Shown here: positions 1-8,200 of the stretch, piece by piece | Layout: every line of letters begins with the position of its first letter | How positions within the stretch are numbered: the stretch's first letter is position 1 | Source: an uncultured Chloroflexota bacterium | GTDB lineage: Bacteria > Chloroflexota > Anaerolineae > Aggregatilineales > Phototrophicaceae | Direction: 5' to 3' | Length of the DNA: 20,571 nucleotides | NCBI GenBank assembly: GCA_937927665.1 | Contig: CALBRY010000428.1 | Location: forward strand, 1 to 20,571 | The notes under the pieces: model-generated | Seen by the model: the letters and a program-made list of their open reading frames with translations, nothing else | Told to the model about the DNA's origin: nothing | The model's database searches: none | Program-made: the position numbers and the translations under genes

Positions 1-452
1 TACATCGTCACATCAGTTTGAACGTAATGATCGATCATGCCGCCCATCGCCGTGCGCCAGCCTTCGCCCAATGCGCTGATCACGCCGAGCGTTGCCTGTA
101 CGGTCGCTTCCGGGCGACCGAGCGCCAACACGAGATGACCGACACGCGCCGCTTTATTCAAATCCCAGTTGGCAGGGGTCAAACCGCTGGCATTGACGCG
201 CAGAACGGCAAGATCGGTCGAAGGATCGCGCCCGATTACCTGAGCGCTCGCTGTGCTGCCATCAGGCAGACCAACGCGCACATTATCATCGCGCTCAACG
301 ACATGATTCGCGGAAATGATAATGCCATCCGCCGAATGAATGATTCCGGTCGCGGGCATGCGCCGCCGTCCTTCAACACGAACAACGCTTGCTGCCGCGC
401 GATCAACGGCGGCTGCCATATCTTCAGAAAGCTGAGTCAGAACATCACTCAT
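1..452 (-). CDS. HtrA/DegP-like (S1C) trypsin-type serine protease, N-terminal part, truncated by window edge
   Basis: The reverse strand reads from an ATG at 452 to the left edge without a stop, giving about 150 residues. The reading contains ATGIIHSADGIIISANHVV, where the H of NHVV matches the catalytic His of S1C proteases. It also contains DPSTDLAVLRV, whose second Asp matches the catalytic Asp, and then a VLALGRP stretch. The Ser (GNSGGP-type motif) and any PDZ domain would lie outside the window. Known members degrade or refold damaged proteins. The start is supported by an AGGGGAG sequence 10-15 bases upstream. There is no signal peptide or membrane segment before the protease domain, so this copy looks cytoplasmic, unlike classical periplasmic DegP. 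It lies 170 bases downstream of the LuxR-type gene on the same strand, with a hairpin between them, so cotranscription is uncertain. Family assignment is strong; cellular role is inferred. Confidence 0.82.
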   Translation of the reverse strand, partial: MSDVLTQLSEDMAAAVDRAAASVVRVEGRRRMPATGIIHSADGIIISANHVVERDDNVRVGLPDGSTASAQVIGRDPSTDLAVLRVNASGLTPANWDLNKAARVGHLVLALGRPEATVQATLGVISALGEGWRTAMGGMIDHYVQTDVTM

Positions 453-489
453 GAGTTTATTGATCTCCCCTATGTAAATTTCGCCGCGC

Positions 490-506
490 CTCTCATCACT
501 TGAGAG
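490..506. repeat. Small inverted repeat upstream of the HtrA-like gene
   Basis: CTCTCA (490-495) and TGAGAG (501-506) form a perfect 6-bp inverted repeat with a 5-base loop, about 40 bases upstream of the HtrA-like start codon. It could be an operator or a hairpin in the 5' leader; the sequence alone does not decide. Short repeats like this also occur by chance. Confidence 0.3.
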
Positions 507-574
507 ACGATTGCAAGATACTTTCATTAGACCAGAAATCAGGCGCGCATAAACCACCACTCCGATGAGCGGCA

Positions 575-617
575 CGCCTACCCATCTGGTGAGGGGATGT
601 TTCCAAATGGGTGGGCG
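575..617. terminator. Long stem-loop just downstream of the LuxR-type gene, terminator-like but without a U tract
   Basis: CGCCTACCCATCTGG (575-589) pairs with CCAAATGGGTGGGCG (603-617) around a 13-base loop. The 15-bp stem has two positions that would be G.U pairs in one of the two RNA strands. It begins six bases after the stop codon of the LuxR-type gene in the direction of that gene's transcription, the normal place for a terminator. The following bases on the minus strand contain no run of T, so a standard intrinsic terminator is not shown. Rho-dependent termination, RNA stabilisation or processing are alternatives. Confidence 0.5.
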
Positions 618-622
618 AATGA

Positions 623-1297
623 TTAAAGGGCGATCAATCCGGCGCGGGTGGCACGGACGACGGCTTCGGTGCGGCTCTGCGCGCCGAGTTTGGTCAGGAT
701 CGCGTTTACGTGGAATTTGACGGTGTGCTCGCTGATGCTGAGCTTCTGGGCAATCTGCTTGTTGGGCAGCCCCTCGGCGATCAGGTGCAGAACTTCGCTT
801 TCACGGGGGGTCAGCGTATCGACCGGGAGCATCGCAGACGAATCCGTACCCGCCGCGCTGACGGGAAAATAAGCCGGTGAAGCGACGGTTAACCCCTGCC
901 CTAACGCAACCACCGCCGCCGTGATTCGATCAGCGTTGGTGTCTTGGGTTAGCACGCCGCGCACCCCGGCATTGAACAGGAGCGCCGCCGCGCTGGGCGC
1001 ATTGGAATCATGCGCGATCAGCGTCAGAACAGGTACGAGCGGTCGCCCCAGGGTATCGCGCAGTTCTGTCAGCCGTTCGAGATACTGAAGCGGTTCCCAA
1101 CCCATCTCCCAGACCAGCACATCAGGGCGGTACAGGTCGAGCGAATCGGCTAAATCATCATCGGGCGATCCCATCCCTGCGATGGTCAACCCGGTTTGTG
1201 CATTGATGAGCGAAGCAAGTCCGGCACGCGCAAAAGGACTGCCGCTGATAATGAGAACTCGAAGCGGACGAAGGGGGTCAATCGGAGACGGAATCAT
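623..1297 (-). CDS. LuxR/NarL-type regulator with degenerate receiver domain
   Basis: A 224-residue protein with an N-terminal receiver-like fold (about residues 11-130) and a C-terminal LuxR helix-turn-helix (about 162-224: LTPRESEVLHLIAEG, then NKQIAQKLSISEHTVKFHV). The HTH is fully typical, so DNA binding is very likely. The receiver is not typical. The acidic pair is replaced by serine and glycine (VLIISGSP), the phospho-acceptor position is Glu (VLVWEMGW, residue 64), and the conserved Lys near the end is absent (VLTQDTN). It therefore probably cannot be phosphorylated like NarL. The start at 1297 is chosen because AAGGG lies 8 bases upstream and the domain follows directly. An in-frame ATG at 1339 would add 14 residues but has no Shine-Dalgarno sequence. 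It lies 67 bases after the GNAT gene on the same strand and may be the end of the same transcription unit. Confidence 0.85.
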   Translation of the reverse strand: MIPSPIDPLRPLRVLIISGSPFARAGLASLINAQTGLTIAGMGSPDDDLADSLDLYRPDVLVWEMGWEPLQYLERLTELRDTLGRPLVPVLTLIAHDSNAPSAAALLFNAGVRGVLTQDTNADRITAAVVALGQGLTVASPAYFPVSAAGTDSSAMLPVDTLTPRESEVLHLIAEGLPNKQIAQKLSISEHTVKFHVNAILTKLGAQSRTEAVVRATRAGLIAL

Positions 1298-1364
1298 GGA
1301 GAATGCCCTTTCGGTATCAACGCCATGATAAAGGGGCATCTATTGGAGTCTCGATAGAACGGGT

Positions 1365-2228
1365 TTAGAGGGTCTTTACCATTTCGATTCGCGCGAACTC
1401 GATCATGTAGCCAACCTGCTCAAATGCGCGCACGAGCGGGCTGTTTTCGGGGACATTTTCGACTTTTGTATCACGGCGTGGGTGCTTTTGATGGATCGCC
1501 GTCAAAATCGCGGCGGCAAGCGCTGTAGAAAGCGCCGCACCGCGTTCATGTGAACCCATCGTGACATGAGAAATTTGAAATGCGGTCGGGCGGAAGACTC
1601 CCCACCCACATTCGCCCGTTTCGCTGGTCACGCGCACACCTTCGATCGCAGTCGCGCCGCCCACCAGCAGACTCGCGGTTTCATCCAGCCAACTGGGGTG
1701 ATCGCTGCGTTCGTTCAAATACGCATCGATCTCCAGCTTGTTGAGCGGTTCCACGCTGACAGGAAATGTAAAATCCGGCGGCATCCCCGGCGGGCGGCGG
1801 ATCACCAACAAGCGGCGCGTTTCGTAAAAACCCAGCTTGGTAAAGAGGGTTTGCGCGGGTTCGTTGCCTTCAATGACTTCAAGCTGTGCGAGCGTGCAGC
1901 CGCGATCAACCGCGTTTTCCAACAGTTTGGACATCAAAAATTGACCGATGCCGCGTCCGCGCCGCGTCGGGATTACGCCAAGTCGGGTAATCCATGAGCG
2001 CTCACCACGGATGCCCAGCATGGATAACCCGGCAATCTGCTGTTCTTTGTTGATCGCAACAACCGAGCCGGATAAATCAACCGCATATTGATGAACATAA
2101 TCCGCCATGCGCTTTGCGTTCATCGGCATGGGAACGATGTAATCGACCCGGCTTTCGTTGTAGATATCCGCAAGCTGCTCGAAATTGTAGCGATCGGCAG
2201 GTATCGGAATGAAAAACGGACTAGTCAC
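1365..2228 (-). CDS. GNAT-family N-acetyltransferase, probable tandem GNAT fold
   Basis: A 287-residue soluble protein. Residues about 15-145 form a complete GNAT domain: TRLGVIP then RRGRGIG (89-95), the acetyl-CoA pyrophosphate loop, followed by LEVIEGNEPAQTLFTKLGFYETRRL, the usual motif B. The C-terminal half ends with ENSPLVRAFEQVGY, which resembles the motif B helix of a second GNAT fold. That half lacks an RxxGxG loop, so it is probably a degenerate or structural second domain. The substrate cannot be read from the sequence. Translation starts at a GTG at 2228 that overlaps the last 8 bases of the upstream receiver gene (stop TAG at 2221-2223); no ATG is available until residue 34, inside the domain. 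The overlap implies translational coupling to the receiver. A two-component link to acetylation of a small molecule or protein is possible but inferred. Confidence 0.85.
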   Translation of the reverse strand: MTSPFFIPIPADRYNFEQLADIYNESRVDYIVPMPMNAKRMADYVHQYAVDLSGSVVAINKEQQIAGLSMLGIRGERSWITRLGVIPTRRGRGIGQFLMSKLLENAVDRGCTLAQLEVIEGNEPAQTLFTKLGFYETRRLLVIRRPPGMPPDFTFPVSVEPLNKLEIDAYLNERSDHPSWLDETASLLVGGATAIEGVRVTSETGECGWGVFRPTAFQISHVTMGSHERGAALSTALAAAILTAIHQKHPRRDTKVENVPENSPLVRAFEQVGYMIEFARIEMVKTL

Positions 2229-2592
2229 GTTTTAGGAACTCACCCACCTGCTCGGCAAAACGATGGGTGTCAATCGGTTTGCTGATGACACCGGCACACC
2301 CATATGTTTTCGCCATTTGCTGTGCAATATCAATTGGATAGGCAGTGAACGCGACAATCGGAACGGTCGCCATCGACGGAAGTTCACGCATCAGCCCGAT
2401 CACGGTCTGTCCGTCAATATCCGGCAGCCCCAGATCGATCAAAACGATATCAGGCGCTTGCTCTTGAACGGTATTAAAACCGATCTCGCCGTCTTCTGCC
2501 GTTTTGACATCATAGCCCGCTTTCCGCAGCAGTCGAGCAGCGAGACGAGCGCTCTGCGCGTTATCCTCAATGATGACCACATGGGTTGTCAC
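2221..2592 (-). CDS. Single-domain response regulator (CheY-like receiver)
   Basis: A 123-residue stand-alone receiver with every active-site residue present: E9/D10 acidic pair (VVIIEDN), phospho-acceptor D53 (IVLIDLGLPDIDG), T83 (VAFTAYP) and K105 (VISKPID). There is no output domain, so it acts either as an intermediate in a phosphorelay or by binding a partner when phosphorylated. The start is a GTG at 2592, whose first bases overlap the TGA stop of the preceding receiver gene (GTGA arrangement, 4-bp overlap). The 3' end overlaps the GNAT gene by 8 bp. The two receivers and the acetyltransferase are therefore almost certainly translated from one message. The likely phosphodonor is the large histidine kinase upstream, which has no receiver of its own. 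Confidence 0.93.
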   Translation of the reverse strand: MTTHVVIIEDNAQSARLAARLLRKAGYDVKTAEDGEIGFNTVQEQAPDIVLIDLGLPDIDGQTVIGLMRELPSMATVPIVAFTAYPIDIAQQMAKTYGCAGVISKPIDTHRFAEQVGEFLKRD

Positions 2593-2978
2593 GTCAGATC
2601 ACGCTCCGACTGAGAGGTGAGAAAATGGGCAATCGTGTGCAGCAGCTCGCTCTTGGTAATCGGCTTCGGCACATAACCATCACATCCGGCTTGCAAACAA
2701 CGCTCACGGTCGCCATGCATCGCATTCGCAGTCAGTGCGATACACGGGATTGTACGTGTTTCGGGGTCTGCCTTCAGGCGCTGTGCAACTTCCAGCCCGT
2801 CAATATCCGGAAGGTTCACATCAAGAAGAATCAGCGCGAATCGCTCCTGCTGTGCCATCTGCAATCCACTCATCCCGTCAACGGCTTCCGCAGTTTCGTA
2901 TCCGGCGCTGCTCAGAATTTTGCGGACAAGGCGCATGTTTTGTGGATTATCTTCAACGCACAGTATTCTGGTAGTCAT
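2589..2978 (-). CDS. Single-domain response regulator (CheY/DivK-like receiver)
   Basis: A 129-residue receiver beginning MTTRILCVEDNPQNMRLV, which resembles the DivK-type receivers that follow hybrid kinases. Active-site residues are intact: E9/D10, D53 (LILLDVNLPDIDG), T83 (IALTANAM) and K105 (YVPKPIT). I chose the ATG at 2978 over the one at 2984 because GGGGA lies 8 bases upstream of it, while it is only 3 bases from the other. It overlaps the next receiver by 4 bp. About 67 bases separate it from the threonine synthase fusion upstream. That gap is AT-rich and holds a possible -10 hexamer TATACT (minus strand, 3044-3039) but no clear -35. It is distinct in sequence from the neighbouring receiver, so the pair is not a recent duplication. 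Confidence 0.93.
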   Translation of the reverse strand: MTTRILCVEDNPQNMRLVRKILSSAGYETAEAVDGMSGLQMAQQERFALILLDVNLPDIDGLEVAQRLKADPETRTIPCIALTANAMHGDRERCLQAGCDGYVPKPITKSELLHTIAHFLTSQSERDLT

Positions 2979-3045
2979 TAGCATGTTCCCCGATCTAAAT
3001 TGAAGACTCCGCTAAATACAGTTTGTCGTCTAAAATGTAGTATAC

Positions 3046-5175
3046 CTACAACAACAGCCGCGTAATACTTGAGATGAACTCGCGACGGTGTTGAGCCGAT
3101 TTTTCGATGACGAGCGCAGCATTCCGCTCCAAAAGCTCGCGCTCTGCGGCGGTCAACGTCTTGCCGGAGTAGATCACGATCGGAATATCCACCAACAGCG
3201 GATCGTGTGTCAGTGCCTCCAATACTGCAAAACCATCCATATCTGGTAAGAGTAAGTCTAGCACAACCAGATCGGGATGACGTTCATGAATCACTTTCAA
3301 TCCATCGCGCCCCGATGCCGCTTCCACAAAATTGAACATGCCGATTTGATCGATAATCCGGTGAACATAACGTCGATCCGGCTCATGATCATCAATGATC
3401 AAGATCGTGCGCGGTGCGAGCGGTGCATCGCCTGTTTCGACATACGCCGCAGGGCGATCCGGGGTTTCCGATGGCGGGATTGCAGCATCATCGCCCAATG
3501 TTTCGACGATGTGATCGACCAGCCGCCGCGTGCTGAAATCGCCCTTCGTCCACACCGACTCCGTTACGCCTTCCAACAGCGATTTATCTTGCGCGGTCAG
3601 CGTTTTCGCGCTCACCACCACAATCGGAATCGCCGCCAGATCAGGATCACTCTTGAGATAGTCGATCAACCCGAACCCGTCTAACTCCGGCATAGTCAGG
3701 TCTGCCACCACCAGATCAGGGCGGTGATCGTACAGCATTTTTACGGCTTCGCGTCCGTCGCGCGCCTCGAACACGCGATAATTCTTGCGGGCTTGCAGCA
3801 GCCGCCGGATCAAACGCCGATCATTCGGGTTGTCATCCACAACAAGGATCGTCGTCACCTGTTCATCGAGCGTTTCCAGCGCGGCGCGCCAGCCTTCGAC
3901 CTGCCGCCGCGATCCGCCGTTCTCACCGGAGCGATCGTACTCCAAATTGAGCAGATATTGATCGCCCAGAATATGACTTTCAGCCGGGAACGTATGCCCG
4001 GAGCCGTTGATTACAACCATTTCACCGGGGGCAATCTGCCCATTGCTGATGAGCTTATCCAACCCTGCAAACGCGACCGCCGTCGCGGGTTCAACCGACA
4101 GCCCCGCTTTACTGGCAGTACGACGCATCGCGGCGAATGTATCACCATCCTCGATGGCGATCATCGTGCCGCCCCACTGTTGAATATGCGAGAACAGTTG
4201 AGAATAGCTTAGACCGGGATCGCCTGTTGCCAGCACAGTGATCAACGTCTGCGGAACAACCGGATCGGCAGTGGAGCGCCCCGCCGCGAACGCATTCACC
4301 ATCGGCGCACAACCCGCCGCTTGAATAGCGCCAAGTTTCGGCACTTTATCGATCAATCCCATGTCGTAAAGTTCTTGAAAACCCTTCAACGCGCCAAGCG
4401 GTCCGATTCCGCCGCTCACCGCCTGAATGTACCAATCGGGGGCGATCCAGCGCTCGCCGGATGGATCGAGCTTCAAGCCCAAGCCCGCCGCGATTTCATA
4501 GCCAAGCGTTTTCATACTCTCTTTACCGGGTACAGCTTTCGCACCCCGATCGAGCAGAATCCCGCGCCGCTTGGCGAACTCCGCCGCAACCTGCTTTGTC
4601 TCGTCGTATGTCCCGCTCACGCGAACAACTTCCGCCCCGTAAAGCGCGGCTTCGCGCATCTTTTCACCGGGGACGAGGCTGGTAAGGAACAACCACAGTT
4701 TGATCCCTGCACGCGCGCAGTATGCGGCATATGCCGCCGAAGCGTTGCCCGTCGATGCCAGGACGAGTTCGGTAATTCCCGCCTGTTTGAGCGCCGTCAC
4801 TGCCAGCGCCGCCTGCCGATCTTTGAACGAACTCGTCGGTCCCTGCCGCTCATCCTTAACATACAGGTGCGGATGATCATACAGGCGTTCCAATTGATAC
4901 AGCCGCAGCAGCGGAGTTTCACCCTCATCAAGTGTGATCTCTGGATCGGGTTCGGGAATTGGAAGCAGTTCGGCATAGCGCCACAACGTATGCGGACGAT
5001 CTGCCAGATGGCGCGGCGTTTTCCACAATGCGGCGACCGATGCGTAATCATAACGGGCATCCAACCACCCTGAGCCGCAGTGCGGGCATGCAGCCATCAT
5101 AATATTGGCTTCAAGCTGCTGACCGCATTCCAGGCATACGAGGTGAGTGAGATAGGGCGAAGGCATGCTGCTCAT
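3046..5175 (-). CDS. Threonine synthase-like PLP enzyme fused to two C-terminal receiver domains
   Basis: A continuous 709-residue reading frame with three parts. Residues 1-40 form a small zinc ribbon (C14, C17, C30, C33), as in many threonine synthases. Residues about 70-420 are a fold-type II PLP enzyme. GPTSSFKDR carries the Schiff-base Lys118, STGNASAAYAAY holds the cofactor-binding Asn144, SGGIGPLG (254-261) is the phosphate-binding loop, and VEPATAVAFAGL and NGSGH follow in family order. Threonine synthase makes threonine from O-phosphohomoserine. Residues about 441-560 and 589-709 are two receivers, each complete: D447/D448, D492, S522, K544 and D595/D596, D640, S670, K692. The C-terminal half is thus competent for phosphorylation. 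It lies 75 bases after the histidine kinase on the same strand. The start at 5175 has only a weak ribosome site; Met4 is an alternative. The exact substrate could differ from O-phosphohomoserine. Confidence 0.88.
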   Translation of the reverse strand: MSSMPSPYLTHLVCLECGQQLEANIMMAACPHCGSGWLDARYDYASVAALWKTPRHLADRPHTLWRYAELLPIPEPDPEITLDEGETPLLRLYQLERLYDHPHLYVKDERQGPTSSFKDRQAALAVTALKQAGITELVLASTGNASAAYAAYCARAGIKLWLFLTSLVPGEKMREAALYGAEVVRVSGTYDETKQVAAEFAKRRGILLDRGAKAVPGKESMKTLGYEIAAGLGLKLDPSGERWIAPDWYIQAVSGGIGPLGALKGFQELYDMGLIDKVPKLGAIQAAGCAPMVNAFAAGRSTADPVVPQTLITVLATGDPGLSYSQLFSHIQQWGGTMIAIEDGDTFAAMRRTASKAGLSVEPATAVAFAGLDKLISNGQIAPGEMVVINGSGHTFPAESHILGDQYLLNLEYDRSGENGGSRRQVEGWRAALETLDEQVTTILVVDDNPNDRRLIRRLLQARKNYRVFEARDGREAVKMLYDHRPDLVVADLTMPELDGFGLIDYLKSDPDLAAIPIVVVSAKTLTAQDKSLLEGVTESVWTKGDFSTRRLVDHIVETLGDDAAIPPSETPDRPAAYVETGDAPLAPRTILIIDDHEPDRRYVHRIIDQIGMFNFVEAASGRDGLKVIHERHPDLVVLDLLLPDMDGFAVLEALTHDPLLVDIPIVIYSGKTLTAAERELLERNAALVIEKSAQHRREFISSITRLLL

Positions 5176-5199
5176 GGGTCATAAAATCCAGAAGATGGA

Positions 5200-5230
5200 G
5201 AGCGCGCTGTCGGTTTGAAGCAGCGCGCTC
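5200..5230. repeat. Perfect 10-bp stem-loop between kinase and threonine synthase-receiver gene
   Basis: GAGCGCGCTG (5200-5209) and CAGCGCGCTC (5221-5230) are exact reverse complements around an 11-base loop, inside the 75-base gap. In the transcribed direction the stem is followed by TCCATCTTC and, a little later, GGATTTTATG, which is only weakly U-rich. It may attenuate transcription or protect or process the mRNA between the kinase and its downstream genes, so that the kinase and enzyme are made in different amounts. A full terminator is not demonstrated. Confidence 0.6.
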
Positions 5231-5250
5231 ATCTGCGTGAGTACTGTGAT

Positions 5251-8200
5251 TTATGCGGGTGTTGTTTCTGCCAACGGCAAGGTAAAGCGGAATGTTGAAC
5301 CTTCGCCAACACGACTTTCAACCGTAATGTCGCCTTGGTGCATTTGAACCAGATGGCGTGTAATCGTCAGCCCCAGTCCGGTACCGCCTGCGCGCCGCGT
5401 CGTCGAACCATCGATCTGGCGGAACTGCTCAAATACCACGTTCAGGAAGTCCTGCGGGATACCCATGCCCGTGTCGCTCACGCTCACATTGAGACGGTTG
5501 CTATCACCGGGCTGGACGCGAATGGTCACACCGCCCTTTTCGGTGAACTTGATGGCGTTGCTGACAAGGTTCATGAGGATCTGGCGTACACGGATCGGGT
5601 CAGCTTGAGCAAGAGGAATGTCGCCCGACGTTTCGACAGTCAAGGCGAGAGTCTTTGTGCCCATCAACACCTGCGCGGCGTGTACCACGTCATTGGCAAT
5701 CTTGATGACATCACACGGAACACGATCCAACCGCATTTCGCCCGCTTCGATCTTCGCGAGGTCAAGCACGTCGTTGATCAGCGAAAGCAGGTGACGACCG
5801 CTGTTGTGGATCGTCTCAACATCTTCAACCGCTTCTTCGCTCAGTTCTCCGTCATCGCCATCGAGCAGAATTTCAGAATACCCGATAATCGAGTTCAACG
5901 GCGTGCGGAGTTCATGGCTCATATTGGCGAGGAACTGCGATTTCAGGCGGTCAACTTCGCGTAAGCGTTCGGCTGTTGCTTCGGCGTCGCGCAGAGTTGC
6001 TTCGCGCCGGCGTTCGATTTCGAGACGCTCCGTAATGTCCGTATGCACACCTACGAAGTGGGTTAGCTGACCACGGGCATTGAAAATTGGTGAAAGCTGA
6101 AGTTCGTCAAATAACGTTGTACCGTCCGCTCTCGCTAATTCGAGCACGGTGGTCAACTGCCGCCCTTCTGCGAATGCGGCGCCAACGTCTGCCAACATTT
6201 CCGGCGAAGTGCTGCCAAATTGAGGCAGACTAAGCCCTCTACCGATAAGGCTCTCGGCGCTGACTCCAAACATCTTCGCCAGCGCGGGGTTGGCATAAAT
6301 GATAGGACGTTCCGGCTTTGTCGCGTCCGAAATCGTCAAACCGGACGTGCTGTTCTCGACGGCGCGTTCGGTCAAGAGAACACGCTGAACGACATTGGTG
6401 TTTTCCACCGCGACCGCGATTTGCGCGGTGAGTGTCGCAAGCACTTTCGCGTCATCAGCGCGGAAGACGTTCGCCACATCGGACTGCACGTCCAGCACAC
6501 CGAGCACACGATCGCCCAAGATCAGCGGCAGCGCCATTTCTGCGCGGGTATCCGGCAGCAGCGGATTGGGTAAGAAGTCCGGCGCACTGCTGACATCGTT
6601 CTCAATCACAATTTCTTTCGACCGCGCCGCACGGGCAACCATCGAATGCACGTGTGAGATCGAAATGCGATGTCCGCGTGCTTTCATGAGCGCACCCGGA
6701 GCGCCTGCACCTGCCGCAAGCAGCAGATAATCGGCGCTGTCGTTCACCAGATACACATGCGCGTGATAGAGATCAAATGCTGCTTTGGTGAGGTCAGCCA
6801 CCTTCTGAAGCAGTTCATCGCGGTCAAACACGGTCGTGATTGCGGCGCTCACTTCTGCTACCGTCTCAAGCTGACGGGCGCGGCGCTCAATCGCCTTTTC
6901 ATATTGAACGCGATCCGTCACGTCACGGGTGACGAAGTAGGTTAAGCCTTCGGATGCGACCGGCACCGCGTTCCACGAGAGCCAGCGGAAGCTGCCATCT
7001 TTGCACAAATAGCGGTTATCAAAAGAGACAGACGCGTTACCCATGCCGATCTGACGGGCAAATTCATCAAGCGTGGGTTGCCGGTCTTCGGGGTGTACGA
7101 ACTCGATAAACGGTCTGCTGGTCAGTTCTTCAGCCGACCATCCGAGAATACGCGTCCACGAGTCATTGATGGTTTTCAGATACCCCTCGTGAGTCGCCGT
7201 ACCGACCAGATCGACGGATAGATCGTAGATGCGCGCGACTTGCTCACGCGAACGGCGGATTTGCTCAACGTCGCGGATGTTCTGAATATTCGCGGCAAGC
7301 TGTGATGCAAGTGTCGTCTGGATGAACACGTCGGACGCATCAAACGCGTTGACCTCGTTCGCTTGCACGTCCAACACGCCGATCAGCGTATCCGCCGCAA
7401 TGAGCGGTACTGCCATTTCCGATTGAGTTTCGGCAAGCAGCGGATTCGGAAGGAAGTCCGGCGCGCTGCTCACATCGTTTTCGATAACGCCCTGAAGCGT
7501 ACGTGCGGCGCGTGCGACCAGTGAGCTTTCGCGCGCTACTGGAATGCTGTGACGGCGCGCCTTCATGGTGCGTCCGGTATTTCCTGCACCTGCCGCCAGC
7601 ACGAGCGTTTCGCCTGTCTCATTCAAAAGATAGATATGCGCGTGATAGCGGTTAAATCGAGACTTGATCAAATCAGATGCCGTTGTCAACATCTGATCCA
7701 GATCGAGAATGTTCGATACCTGTGTACCGATTTCAGACACCGTCTGGAGGTTCTGACTCAACCGCTGGGCGAAGCGTTCCGCCTCAACCGTGTAAAGATA
7801 TTGGCGGCGGCTGCCGACAACCGCGTTCAGCGCGGGCAGTACGTCTTGGAAAAGTTGTCGTTCCGCATCGCTGAAGTTGTGCGGCTCTGTCCACAAAATC
7901 GACATGATGCCAATCCATGAGGAGGCAGAGCGCAGCGGGAAAATCGCGCCGGATTGGACATTTAATGCCTTCATCGCCGCAGCGACCGAGTCATCGACGC
8001 CGGGAAGCGAAGCGAGGTCACCAAAAATCATCGCCTCATTGGGATTGTCATACAGCACACTCATGAGCGGATAATCGCTCGCCTTGATACTGCCTACCGG
8101 CATCGCACTAATCGGAAGCAGATTCCCGTGTTCATCAACTGCCGACTTGATATTGATCTCGGTCGGGTTTCCTGCTTCATCCGTATCCACATACGAAAGT

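Noticed and set aside
18..503. Plus-strand open frame at the left edge
   Set aside because: The minus strand carries conserved HtrA catalytic motifs through the same region, so this is a shadow.
2985..3045. Possible separate promoter before the two single receivers (TATACT at 3044-3039, minus strand)
   Set aside because: No acceptable -35 at 16-18 bases, so it is not listed as a promoter; the gap contains no terminator either, leaving cotranscription as the simpler reading.
4321..5073. Plus-strand open frame of 250 codons
   Set aside because: Lies wholly opposite the threonine synthase domain, with no recognisable motif and no ribosome site; a shadow of the real gene.
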